Shown here piece after piece: positions 27,679 to 36,146 of a DNA stretch of 64,000 nt. Origin of the DNA: Porphyromonas asaccharolytica DSM 20707 (GTDB lineage Bacteria > Bacteroidota > Bacteroidia > Bacteroidales > Porphyromonadaceae); NCBI RefSeq assembly GCF_000212375.1, contig NC_015501.1:1798001-1862000 (forward strand), in the 5' to 3' direction. Made by a program: the position numbers and the translations under genes. Position 1 is the first letter of the stretch. The number at the start of each line of letters is the position of its first letter. The notes beneath the pieces were generated by a model. It saw nothing but the letters and a program-made list of their open reading frames with translations, had not been told where the DNA came from and ran no database searches.

Positions 27679-28653
27679 ATGAAGAAAGATCAAGTTCGCA
27701 TCATCTTTTACGGCACCGCTCCCTTTGCGACGGCGTGTCTAGAGCGTCTCGTCGACGAGGGCTACCCTATTGTCGCTGTCGTTACGGCTCCAGACAAACC
27801 TGCGGGACGTGGACATCGCCTGCAACCCTCGGCGGTAAAGCTCTGTGCGACCAAGCTCGGACTACCTATATTACAGCCGACAAACCTACGAGACGAAGCT
27901 TTTGTCCAGCAACTTACGGAGCTAAAGCCGACACTCGGCGTAGTGGTCGCCTTTCGTATGCTACCTCGTGAGGTGTGGAGCCTGCCCCCGTGGGGAACGG
28001 TCAATATACATGGCTCGTTGCTTCCGCAGTATCGTGGCGCCGCTCCGATCAATTGGGCGCTAATCAATGGTGAAAGCGAGACAGGCGTGACCCTTTTCCA
28101 GCTACGTCACGAGATCGATACGGGAGATATCATTGCCGCTTCGGCTTGTCCGATCGAGTCTGAGGACAACTTTGGCACCCTCTACGACAAGCTGATGGCT
28201 CTGGGCGCTGAGCTACTGGCTCACGGCTTGAGTCTACTGACGCAGCACGAAGGTCGCTACCCGCAAGCACTACCACAAGAGGAGCGTTCCGACCTACATC
28301 CTGCGCCTAAGCTCACGAAGGAGAATACGCGCATCGACTGGCACCAGTCAGCGCATGAGATACACAACCTGGTACGTGGCTTGGCTCCTCAGCCTGGTGC
28401 CTGGACGATGCTGGAGCTCCCCAACGAAGAACCTCTTCTCGTCAAGATCTACGCGACCACCCTCTCGCAGCAGGAAGCAGTAGAGCGACCCGTGGGACAG
28501 TGCGTCTCTCCTCGCAAAGGTCAGCTAGCCGTGCAGTGTGGCGATGGACTTCTCCTCATCGAGCAGCTGAAGCCTCAGGGCAAGAAGCTCCTCTCGGCAC
28601 GTGACTGGCTCAATGGTCTCAAAGTCTCTATCGAGGATGTCCGCTATGTTTAG
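27679..28653 (+). CDS. fmt: Methionyl-tRNA formyltransferase
   Basis: This 324-residue cytoplasmic enzyme formylates initiator Met-tRNA using 10-formyl-THF, the product of fhs at 9.1 kb. The N-terminal domain has FYGTAPFATACLERL and the catalytic block SLLPQYRGAAPINWALINGE with TGVTLFQL. The C-terminal OB-like domain includes RGLAPQPGAW. Length is normal (about 315). The ATG at 27679 (MKKDQVRII) was chosen; a longer frame would run back into the ClC gene. aroA follows 32 bp later. Confidence 0.96.
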   Translation: MKKDQVRIIFYGTAPFATACLERLVDEGYPIVAVVTAPDKPAGRGHRLQPSAVKLCATKLGLPILQPTNLRDEAFVQQLTELKPTLGVVVAFRMLPREVWSLPPWGTVNIHGSLLPQYRGAAPINWALINGESETGVTLFQLRHEIDTGDIIAASACPIESEDNFGTLYDKLMALGAELLAHGLSLLTQHEGRYPQALPQEERSDLHPAPKLTKENTRIDWHQSAHEIHNLVRGLAPQPGAWTMLELPNEEPLLVKIYATTLSQQEAVERPVGQCVSPRKGQLAVQCGDGLLLIEQLKPQGKKLLSARDWLNGLKVSIEDVRYV

Positions 28654-28685
28654 TAGCTTACACACAAGCAAGTAGCACATCTCTA

Positions 28686-29990
28686 GTGACCCCACAGCTA
28701 TCCATCACCCTACCTCCCTCGAAGAGTCTCTACAATCGGCTCTTTGTGATGGCACGACTGGCGCATATGCCCATCCCCTCGCTATGGCATCAGCTAGATC
28801 TCTGCGAAGACTTGGCGGTGATGCTACACGCCTCGGGGAGTAGCGAGGAGCGCATATCCGTAGGGGCTTCGGGCACGGCTATGCGCCTCTTGACGGCACT
28901 CTTCGCTTTGACCACAGAGCGAGAAGTGCTGCTCGTTTCGCCTGTTCGTCGTATGACGGAGCGACCACTGGCACAGCTCATCGCACTACTCACGCAGCTC
29001 GGTGCTGACCTCTCCCAACCTGCGTCTCAGGAGCCTGTCAATGCGCTCTACCCTCTGGTGTCCATTCGTCCTATGAGCCTACAGCAGAAAGGTCTCCCCA
29101 CGCTAACCCTACCAAGCGGATTAGAGAGTAGCCAGACGGTCACCGCTCTGCTCCTCATTGCTCCCTATCTGCCCCACGGACTAGCCCTTCGCTGGCAAGA
29201 CGACCAACTCCCCAGTGCCTCTTACATCCAGTTGACCTGCTCCCTGATGCAGGCGTGCGGTATCGACCTCTCAGTTGATCGCCACGGGATCTATGTTGCT
29301 CCAGGAGCCTACTGCGAGAGAACGCTCACACGCCTACTCTCGAACCCCATCGGTGACTGGTCCTCAGCGCAGTACCCTCTCCAGTGGGCACTTATGACGC
29401 CACGTCCCTGCAAGATCTTGCTGACCAATATCCCAGCGCAGAGTTTACAGCCAGACGCCCGTGCCTTAGAGCTGCTGCAGATCTCCCCCGAATGGCTAAG
29501 CACAGGCAGCGACACCCTCTGCCTTGACAGCGAGTTCCTGCAAAAGCATCTGCGTAAGCTCACCTTCGGAAGTCTCTTCCTGTCGAACAATCCTGACTTC
29601 GCACCCACACTCATTGCGCTCCTCCTCTACTATCAAAAGAAAGCTCAGCTCCACGGACTGGACCTCCTACGCCTCAAAGAAAGCGATCGCATCGCCCTCA
29701 TTCTGCGCAATGGCGAGCAGCTCGGTTATCAGCTCACCTACGATACGGAGAGCGGCTTCGGCTTAGCTGGTAGCGCACCAAGCTCCGTTCACACCCCAGT
29801 ACCCATTGCCACAGATGCCGACCACCGTATGGTGATGGCGTGGGCTCCCTTTGCTTGGTATCACCAGCTAGAGATAGAGACTCCACAAGCAGTCGACAAG
29901 AGCTACCCCACCTTCTGGCTAGACCTTCGCAAGCTCTGCGAGGTCATCGCAACACCTTTATTATATGAGCACGAATCCCCTTCACTATGA
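28686..29990 (+). CDS. aroA: 3-phosphoshikimate 1-carboxyvinyltransferase (EPSP synthase)
   Basis: This 434-residue enzyme condenses shikimate-3-phosphate with phosphoenolpyruvate in aromatic amino acid synthesis. It starts at GTG (MTPQLSITLPPSKS). Motifs seen: PPSKSLYNRLFVMA (substrate binding), SVGASGTAMRLLTALFAL (the GTxxR block, here GTAMR), LPSGLESSQTVTALLL and LRLKESDRIALI. Length is normal. Sequence is rather divergent from the E. coli type, as usual in Bacteroidetes. Its stop overlaps the helicase start (ATGA at 29987), so translation is probably coupled. Confidence 0.92.
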   Translation: MTPQLSITLPPSKSLYNRLFVMARLAHMPIPSLWHQLDLCEDLAVMLHASGSSEERISVGASGTAMRLLTALFALTTEREVLLVSPVRRMTERPLAQLIALLTQLGADLSQPASQEPVNALYPLVSIRPMSLQQKGLPTLTLPSGLESSQTVTALLLIAPYLPHGLALRWQDDQLPSASYIQLTCSLMQACGIDLSVDRHGIYVAPGAYCERTLTRLLSNPIGDWSSAQYPLQWALMTPRPCKILLTNIPAQSLQPDARALELLQISPEWLSTGSDTLCLDSEFLQKHLRKLTFGSLFLSNNPDFAPTLIALLLYYQKKAQLHGLDLLRLKESDRIALILRNGEQLGYQLTYDTESGFGLAGSAPSSVHTPVPIATDADHRMVMAWAPFAWYHQLEIETPQAVDKSYPTFWLDLRKLCEVIATPLLYEHESPSL

Positions 29991-31648
29991 CCTTTGATAC
30001 ACTAGACCTTTCGCCCGAACTCCTTCGTGCCACCTCCGACCTAGGCTTCTCCGAGCCGATGCCTGTACAGCAGGAGGTCATCCCATACCTATCTAGCCAT
30101 CGCGGGGATCTGATCGCGCTCTCCAAGACCGGCTCGGGCAAGACCGCAGCCTACGGACTGCCTCTCTTAGAGCGAATCATTCAGGCAAAAGGCTCCGCAC
30201 CCTGTGGACTCATCCTCACGCCAACACGAGAGCTGGCTATACAGGTACAGAGCGACTTAGTCGCCTTGGCTAAGTACACATCCGTTCGTCAGATCCTAGC
30301 CCTCTACGGTGGCGCCTCCATCGAGGAGCAGATCCGTCAGCTCGCCAAGGGATACCATATTATAGTTGCCACTCCAGGCAGACTATGCGACCTGCTTAGG
30401 CGCAAAGCTGTCAAGCTGCGCAAGGTCTCGGTCGTCGTCCTCGACGAAGCCGATGTGATGCTCGACATGGGCTTCCAGCGAGATCTGCAGGAGATCCTGC
30501 AGGCGGTGCCGCAGCAGGTGGAGCATTGGCTCTTTTCCGCCACCATGAGCCGAGAGGTGCGAGAGATAGCGGACAACTATATCAGCGATGCCCACGAAGT
30601 GCAGATAGGTGCGCTCAATAAAGCGAATGCGGACATCAAGCATCTCTACGTAGCGGTCCCAGCACGGCACAAGTATGCCGCTCTGAAGCGTGTCGTCGAC
30701 TACTACCCCAATATCTACGGGATCATCTTCTGCCGTACACGAGCCGAGACCAAGGAGATCGCCGAGTGGCTCATACGAGATGGGTACAATGCCGATGCGC
30801 TACATGGCGACCTCAGCCAAGCGCAGCGGGATATGGTGATGAACCGCTTCCGCATACGCAACCTGCAGCTACTCGTTGCGACCGATGTAGCAGCACGAGG
30901 GCTTGATGTAGACGATGTGACCCATGTGCTTCACTATGGATTACCCGCCGACCCAGACAGCTACACACACCGCAGCGGACGCACCGCTCGTGCCGGCAAA
31001 ACAGGTCTCTCGATAGCCATCTGCCATCTACGCGACAGCAAGCAGATACGCATCATCGAGAGGCATGCTGGCATTCGGATTGAGGCCATGCCCCTACCCT
31101 CTGGTCAGGAGATCTGCAAGAAGCAACTCTTCGCCCTAGCGACCAAGATCGAGTATGCTGACAGCAACGAGCATGGCACCCAGTACGATGAGCTGCTCAA
31201 TGCGATCGTGCAGAAGCTCGCCTGGCTTCCTCCCGAGGAGATCATACGTCGTGTGCTCACGCTGGAGGCTGACCGTATCATGCGCTACTACGCCAATACG
31301 CCCGACCTCTCGGCTCAAGAGTTGGCGACCGAAGAGCCTAAGTATAGGACAAAAAACACTCCTGAAGAGCATCGCAAATCACCCAAAAAGCGTAGCCGCA
31401 CCGATCTACCGCCGATGACCTCCCTACGGATCAACCTCGGCAAGCGAGACAAGCTCTATCCGAATCGTCTCTTAGAGTTGATCAACCGTACGCTCCCCTA
31501 TCAGATCACCATTGGGAAGATAGACCTTAGCCTTAGCTACAGTTACTTTGAGGTAGCTAGCGAATGGGCCGAGACAGTCGCAGCAGCCCTGAGCGAGGAG
31601 GAGTACAACGGACGCCCCATCCGTGTCACCATCCAGAAAGATCGATAA
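29987..31648 (+). CDS. DEAD-box RNA helicase with DbpA-type RNA-binding tail
   Basis: This 553-residue ATP-dependent RNA helicase has the two RecA-like domains followed by a basic linker and a C-terminal DbpA-like RNA-binding domain (about 475-553). Motifs: Q motif GFSEPMPVQQEVIP, motif I SKTGSGKT, Ia PTRELA, II LDEADVMLDMGF, III FSATMS, V TDVAARGLD and VI HRSGRTARAGK. DbpA-type tails target 23S rRNA, so ribosome assembly is the likely role. It overlaps aroA by 4 bp. Confidence 0.93.
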   Translation: MTFDTLDLSPELLRATSDLGFSEPMPVQQEVIPYLSSHRGDLIALSKTGSGKTAAYGLPLLERIIQAKGSAPCGLILTPTRELAIQVQSDLVALAKYTSVRQILALYGGASIEEQIRQLAKGYHIIVATPGRLCDLLRRKAVKLRKVSVVVLDEADVMLDMGFQRDLQEILQAVPQQVEHWLFSATMSREVREIADNYISDAHEVQIGALNKANADIKHLYVAVPARHKYAALKRVVDYYPNIYGIIFCRTRAETKEIAEWLIRDGYNADALHGDLSQAQRDMVMNRFRIRNLQLLVATDVAARGLDVDDVTHVLHYGLPADPDSYTHRSGRTARAGKTGLSIAICHLRDSKQIRIIERHAGIRIEAMPLPSGQEICKKQLFALATKIEYADSNEHGTQYDELLNAIVQKLAWLPPEEIIRRVLTLEADRIMRYYANTPDLSAQELATEEPKYRTKNTPEEHRKSPKKRSRTDLPPMTSLRINLGKRDKLYPNRLLELINRTLPYQITIGKIDLSLSYSYFEVASEWAETVAAALSEEEYNGRPIRVTIQKDR

Positions 31649-31743
31649 AAGCCACCAGCCTGTATCACAACCCTCTTTCACCAAAGCATAGCCAAAAGAG
31701 ACGCCAGCCTCTCTCTTTCCCTTGTAGAGGCAGCTGTTAGGTA

Positions 31744-31774
31744 TTGCAAAATTGTGAATTATTTGCTACCTTGC
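31744..31774 (+). promoter_or_regulatory. Probable fusA2 promoter
   Basis: TTG (31744-31746), 20 bp, then TACCTTGC (31767-31774) fits the Bacteroidetes pattern with one mismatch. A leader of about 178 nt would result, unusually long for the window apart from nrdDG; it contains a small hairpin (TCGCT with AGCGA, about 31893-31911). The 31649-31958 gap holds nothing else. Confidence 0.55.
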
Positions 31775-31958
31775 GACAAGTTTAGTGAGAAGCTAGTCAA
31801 GTAAGCCTAAGTAAGGGGAGAAGCAAAGCATTACGATTCCCCACTTTCGCACACCGCCGAGTAGTACATTCGCTAGACAGACACAATGACGATCGCTGCG
31901 CTAGCTAGCGACGTCTAGGTGGTTGCAATCAAATTATTCACTCTAAGTATAACAGGCT

Positions 31959-34115
31959 ATGCAATTGTATCAGACATCAGACATTCGAAACATCGCCGTC
32001 ATCGGCGGCTCGGGTAGCGGCAAGACAACTCTTGCCGAGGCTATGCTCTATGAGAGTGGCGTCATCAAGCGCCGCGGGACTATCGAAGCACAAAACACCG
32101 TGTGCGACTACTTCCCCGTAGAGAAGGAGTATGGCTATACCGTTTTCTCCACCCTATTTAGTGTCGAGTTTGCTAATCGCAAGCTCAACTTCATCGACTG
32201 CGCAGGCTCCGATGACTTCGTCGGTGGCACTGTTGCTGCACTCCACGTGACCGACTCGGCTCTAGCTGTGGTCAATGCTAAGGAGGGCGTCGAGGTCGGC
32301 CTGATCAACCAAATGCGTATCATAGAGCAACTGCATAAGCCTGTGCTCTTTACGATCAATCAGCTGGATAGTGACAAAGCAGACTACGACAGCACAGTCG
32401 CTGGACTCAAAGCTCGCTATGGCGGCAAGGTAGTTGTCATTCAGTATCCCGTACAGGAGGGGCCTGACTTCCACCAAGTGGTCGACGTGCTCAATATGAA
32501 GATGTACCAGTGGAAGCCCGAGGGCGGTACTCCCGAGGAGCTAGAGATCCCAGCGGATCAGCAAGCACGTGCTGAGGAGCTGCGTCAAGCACTGATTGAG
32601 TCAGCAGCTGAGCATGAGGAGCATCTGATGGAGACCTTCTTTGAGAAGGGATCTCTCGACGAGGAGGAGATCGTACAGGGCATGCGCAAGGGTATCGTCC
32701 TCGGCGATATGTATCCCGTCTTCTGCGTTAGCGCCCTCAAGGATATGGGCGTACGTCGTACGATGACCTTCCTCGGCGATGTAGCACCCCGCGTCACTGA
32801 GTCTGCACTACCCGTCACGACGGAGGGCGTCGAGGTAGCACCTGACGCTACGGCTCCCGTGAGTCTCTACTTCTTCAAGAGTACCGTAGAGCCACATATC
32901 GGTGAAGTTTCTTACTTCAAGGTCATGAGCGGTACCCTCAAGGAGGGTATGGACCTGACCAATGCTAAGAATGGCTCTAAGGAGCGTCTTGGTCAGATCA
33001 ATGTGGTGGCTGGTGCGCAAAAGGAGAAAGTGAGCCAGCTCGTTGCTGGAGACTTCGGAGCTGCTGTAAAGCTCAAGGATGTACGTCGTGGAGCCACCCT
33101 CAATGATAAGGGCGTGGACTACCAGTTCCCCAATATCGAGTACCCCGCACCTAAGTACCGCCGTGCTATCGCACCGGTCAATGGTGCCGATGCAGAGAAG
33201 CTGAGCGAGGCACTCAGCCGTATGCAGCAGGAGGACCCCACATGGATTGCTCAGCAGAGCAAGGAGCTACGCCAGCTGATCGTGTATGGTCAGGGAGAGT
33301 TTCACCTACGTACGCTCAAGTGGCGACTGGAGAACAATGACAAGATCCCCGTTACCTTTGAGGAGCCACGCATCCCCTACCGTGAGACCATCACGAAGGC
33401 AGCACGCGCTGACTATCGCCACAAGAAGCAGTCGGGCGGTGCTGGGCAGTTTGGCGAGGTGCATCTGATTGTCGAGCCTTACGAGGAGGGCAAGGAGCTA
33501 CCAAGTGTCTTCCGCTTTAACAATCAGGAGTTCAAGATCACGCCTCGTGACACCCAGACCGTCGAACTAGCCTGGGGTGGCAAGCTTATTTTCGTTAATA
33601 GTGTCGTGGGCGGTGCCATCGACAACCGCTTCATGCCAGCCATCCTCAAGGGCATCATGGAGCGTATGGAGCGTGGCCCACTGACAGGCTCTTATGCTCG
33701 TGACGTGCGCGTGATCGTCTACGATGGTAAGATGCACCCCGTAGATAGCAATGAGATCTCCTTCATGCTGGCTGGACGCAACGCCTTTAGCGAAGCCTTC
33801 CGCAATGCAGGTCCTAAGATTCTCGAGCCTATCTACAGCGTCAATGTAACCGTGCCCGCGGACTATCTAGGTGATGTGATGAGCGACCTGCAGGGACGTC
33901 GTGCACTCATCATGGGTATGAGCAGCGATGGCAACTACGAGCAGCTCTCTGCCAAGGTGCCACTCAAGGAGATGAGCGACTACGCTACTTCGCTCAGTTC
34001 GCTGACGGGTGGACGCGCCTCGTTTGTCATGAAGTTTGACGCCTACGAGCTCGTACCGTCAGATGTACAGGAGGCACTCCTGAAGGCCTACACAGAGGAG
34101 AGCGAGGAGGAGTAA
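31959..34115 (+). CDS. fusA2: EF-G paralogue (EF-G2) with altered GTPase motifs
   Basis: This 718-residue protein has all EF-G domains and would act on the ribosome. Its G domain departs from ordinary EF-G. G1 is GGSGSGKTTLAE instead of AHVDAGKTT. Switch I reads EYGYTVFST. G3 is DCAGSDDF instead of DTPGHVDF, so the catalytic His is Ser84. G4 is NQLD instead of NKMD. This matches what I know of Bacteroides EF-G2, a paralogue reported to support translation in starvation without GTP hydrolysis. The gene stands outside a ribosomal-protein operon, with its own promoter and terminator. The main fusA is expected elsewhere. Confidence 0.88.
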   Translation: MQLYQTSDIRNIAVIGGSGSGKTTLAEAMLYESGVIKRRGTIEAQNTVCDYFPVEKEYGYTVFSTLFSVEFANRKLNFIDCAGSDDFVGGTVAALHVTDSALAVVNAKEGVEVGLINQMRIIEQLHKPVLFTINQLDSDKADYDSTVAGLKARYGGKVVVIQYPVQEGPDFHQVVDVLNMKMYQWKPEGGTPEELEIPADQQARAEELRQALIESAAEHEEHLMETFFEKGSLDEEEIVQGMRKGIVLGDMYPVFCVSALKDMGVRRTMTFLGDVAPRVTESALPVTTEGVEVAPDATAPVSLYFFKSTVEPHIGEVSYFKVMSGTLKEGMDLTNAKNGSKERLGQINVVAGAQKEKVSQLVAGDFGAAVKLKDVRRGATLNDKGVDYQFPNIEYPAPKYRRAIAPVNGADAEKLSEALSRMQQEDPTWIAQQSKELRQLIVYGQGEFHLRTLKWRLENNDKIPVTFEEPRIPYRETITKAARADYRHKKQSGGAGQFGEVHLIVEPYEEGKELPSVFRFNNQEFKITPRDTQTVELAWGGKLIFVNSVVGGAIDNRFMPAILKGIMERMERGPLTGSYARDVRVIVYDGKMHPVDSNEISFMLAGRNAFSEAFRNAGPKILEPIYSVNVTVPADYLGDVMSDLQGRRALIMGMSSDGNYEQLSAKVPLKEMSDYATSLSSLTGGRASFVMKFDAYELVPSDVQEALLKAYTEESEEE

Positions 34116-34146
34116 CAGAGCTCTTTCCGCAGACCAACTAAGTCTC

Positions 34147-34183
34147 AGAGCGGTCTCAGGTCACAATGACTTGAGGCCGCTCT
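34147..34183 (+). terminator. fusA2 terminator
   Basis: AGAGCGGTCTCA pairs with TTGAGGCCGCTCT (one mismatch), followed by CTCTATG. The stem is strong but the T-run is weak. Confidence 0.65.
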
Positions 34184-34240
34184 CTCTATGTGCTCTCGGG
34201 AGTGTAGTCGACAGCTCTTCTAAAGTTACTTGTCGCCGCT

Positions 34241-34414
34241 TCGTATCATGCTGATTTCTTAATAGATACGAGTTCCAAAAACAATTCCTCTCTTGGAACT
34301 TTTTAGTTCCAAGGCAGGAACTTTTCGGTTCCAACGGAGGAACTTTTCGGTTCCAACGGAGGAACTTTTTAGTTCCAAGGCAGGAACTTTTCGATTCCAA
34401 GGGAGGAAAATTAG
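34241..34414. repeat. 22-bp-period hairpin array B, left part
   Basis: The leader hairpin TCGTATC (34241-34247)/GATACGA (34265-34271) and the following GTTCCAA..TTGGAAC hairpin copy array A. Units begin at 34306, 34328, 34350, 34372 and 34394, for example GTTCCAACGGAGGAAC, with 6-bp linkers. The array is cut by the ISL3/ISAon1-like element; it resumes at 36073. Confidence 0.9.
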
Positions 34415-34541
34415 GGCTAATTCCTATTTTGAGGTGCTGGGGGAGAAGCCACACGCAAAAAACTAACTGAAGTGAATTGATTAACTTGCACCCCCAAATG
34501 AATGAGGAGAGCTTTTCGCCCTCCCCCTTACCACCTCAAAT

Positions 34542-34934
34542 ATGACTAAAGAACTAGATTGGATTGAGCTATTCGCTCCACAAGAAATTCTCCGAGACTT
34601 TAACTTCGAGAAGTTGGTTGAAGAAAACGGCATTTACCGCATCTTTATGGTAGAGAAAGATGACGCTGCCCATATCCCCGCAGAGTTGAAAAAAGAGGTC
34701 AACGGAGATCTTTCAAAGATAGTCCTAGACGGCTATACGAACTACATTGAGTTGCAGACCTTCCCAGCTATGGGCAAGGAGGTCTTCCTCTACCTCAAGC
34801 GTCGTCGCTGGAAGGTAAAACAGGACCAGCGACAAGAGGAAAAGAGCTACTCCAACAGCTACTCATACAATGAAAAAGGCATGAAAGCGACCAAGGCTTT
34901 CGGCAATTTTTTAAAAGAAATTGATTGGGTCTAA
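34542..34934 (+). CDS. ISAon1-type transposase, N-terminal protein
   Basis: This 130-residue protein (MTKELDWIELFAPQEILRDF) corresponds to the separately encoded N-terminal region of ISAon1-type transposases. It contains a tryptophan- and lysine-rich segment (LYLKRRRWKVKQDQ), but I cannot see clear zinc ligands. Its end overlaps the next gene by 14 nt. The overlap contains a slippery-type T-TTA-AAA (34910-34916), but a -1 shift there reaches a TGA at 34922; the downstream frame is +1. Expression of the second gene may need a different shift or independent initiation. Confidence 0.8.
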   Translation: MTKELDWIELFAPQEILRDFNFEKLVEENGIYRIFMVEKDDAAHIPAELKKEVNGDLSKIVLDGYTNYIELQTFPAMGKEVFLYLKRRRWKVKQDQRQEEKSYSNSYSYNEKGMKATKAFGNFLKEIDWV

Positions 34935-36024
34935 GCCCACCAGTATCGGGCAAGTCGCCTACTGTATGGGGATGAGCTCGAAGAAACTCTTTCGCTGGTA
35001 CAAAGATGTCTTGAGCGGATACAAAAGCCCAGGGCACCAACGCCATTTGCAGAAGACTGGAGCCTCACGATCTCTAGGGTCTTCTGCTAAAAGCCCTGTA
35101 AGTTCTGATCTAAAGATCCCCATTCTCAATGAGAAGAATATGGGATCCATCATCTGCATAGACGAAAAGAACATCAACGGGGATTGCTACACCATCGTGT
35201 CGAACCCAGAGACGAATAAAATCGTCCTGATGGTCAACACGCTCCGAGCCTCCCAGATCGTCTATCTAATGAGATCAAACATCTCCCAAGAAGCACTTTT
35301 CGCAGTCTCTTGCGTAACCCGTGATATGGCTCCAAACTACGACTGGGTGGCTCGTGAACTCTTCCCCAATGCCTATCAAGTTGCGGACAAATTTCACGTT
35401 GTCAAAAACATCATTGATCAAGTCCAGTCAGTAAGAATACGCTACCGCCAAGAGCTTCTACGCAAGCAACGGGAGCTGGAGGAGGCGAGTCGCAAACGGT
35501 CTAAACTGCAGCCCGCCCCCAAAATCCAGCAAGAGCTCAAAGAGTTCAAAAAAGAGCTGTCCAATGGAGATACCCAGCTACAGCTCCTCCAGCGCAGCAA
35601 AGGGTTACTACACAAGCTTCACAACGAGCACACAGCCAGTCAAAAGCTACGCGCTCGGCTACTCTTTAGACTTTTCCCAGACATCAAAGAAGCGTACAAA
35701 TTCTCCGTAGCGCTACGGAAGTGGTACCAACGTCCTATGCGAAATGGTACCTCCATAACACCCTCCCGACACCTGTTGGAGTGTAAGAAAAAAGCACTTC
35801 TAGAGATCATCACTAATCACCTCAGTAGTCCATGTGAAGAGGTCAAGAACATCGCTCACTTTATGGTCAAGCACATAGGAGAGATCTGCAACTACTTCCT
35901 CGGCTATAAGACCAACGCTTCAGCAGAAGCACTCAACCAGAACCTCCAACGCTTTATCGCCATCAACTATGGAACCCGAAATAGTGACTTCTTCCTCTAC
36001 CGCATCGCCGTTCACTTCAGTTAG
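34921..36024 (+). CDS. ISAon1/ISL3-type transposase, catalytic protein
   Basis: This 367-residue protein has a helix-turn-helix-like N-terminus (IGQVAYCMGMSSKKLFRWYKD) and a DDE domain. Candidate catalytic residues are Asp in CIDEKNINGDCY, Asp in YQVADKFHVVKNI and Glu in NASAEALNQNLQRFI, followed by the family-typical NYGTRNSDFF. It starts at TTG 34921; upstream its frame is closed by a TAA at 34912. The coding region ends at the right inverted repeat. No disruption is seen, so the element may be active; it also could mobilise the MITE at 50.4 kb, which has the same ends. Confidence 0.85.
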   Translation: MIGSKPTSIGQVAYCMGMSSKKLFRWYKDVLSGYKSPGHQRHLQKTGASRSLGSSAKSPVSSDLKIPILNEKNMGSIICIDEKNINGDCYTIVSNPETNKIVLMVNTLRASQIVYLMRSNISQEALFAVSCVTRDMAPNYDWVARELFPNAYQVADKFHVVKNIIDQVQSVRIRYRQELLRKQRELEEASRKRSKLQPAPKIQQELKEFKKELSNGDTQLQLLQRSKGLLHKLHNEHTASQKLRARLLFRLFPDIKEAYKFSVALRKWYQRPMRNGTSITPSRHLLECKKKALLEIITNHLSSPCEEVKNIAHFMVKHIGEICNYFLGYKTNASAEALNQNLQRFIAINYGTRNSDFFLYRIAVHFS

Positions 36025-36072
36025 TTTTTTGCGTGTGGCTTTCTCCCCAGCACCTCAAAATAGGAATTAGCC

Positions 36073-36122
36073 AAAATTAGTTTTCCAAGGGTGGAAAATT
36101 AGTTTTCCAAGGGTGGAAAATC
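36073..36122. repeat. 22-bp-period hairpin array B, right part
   Basis: Two units TTTCCAAGGGTGGAAA with linkers ATTAGT continue the array from the far side of the IS. The array ends 11 bp before the -7 box of the MATE gene. Confidence 0.88.
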
Positions 36123-36132
36123 TATTATTTGC

Positions 36133-36140
36133 TACCTTTG
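36133..36140 (+). promoter_or_regulatory. -7 box of the MATE gene, very close to its ATG
   Basis: TACCTTTG is a perfect consensus. Only 6 bp separate it from ATG 36147, so the transcript would be nearly leaderless. An in-frame TTG at 36129 lies inside the promoter and is unlikely as a start. Confidence 0.6.
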
Positions 36141-36146
36141 CATTTG

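Larger units (their letters stand above)
34415..36072 (+). mobile_element. ISL3/ISAon1-like insertion sequence, 1658 bp
   Basis: Terminal inverted repeats of about 62 bp (34415-34476 and 36011-36072) match at all but a few positions; both begin GGCTAATTCCTATTTTGAGG. AAAATTAG flanks both ends (34407-34414 and 36073-36080), an 8-bp target duplication as in ISL3-type elements. Two genes lie inside. When the element and one AAAATTAG are removed, the flanking array units keep their exact 22-bp period, which confirms the boundaries. Confidence 0.93.
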
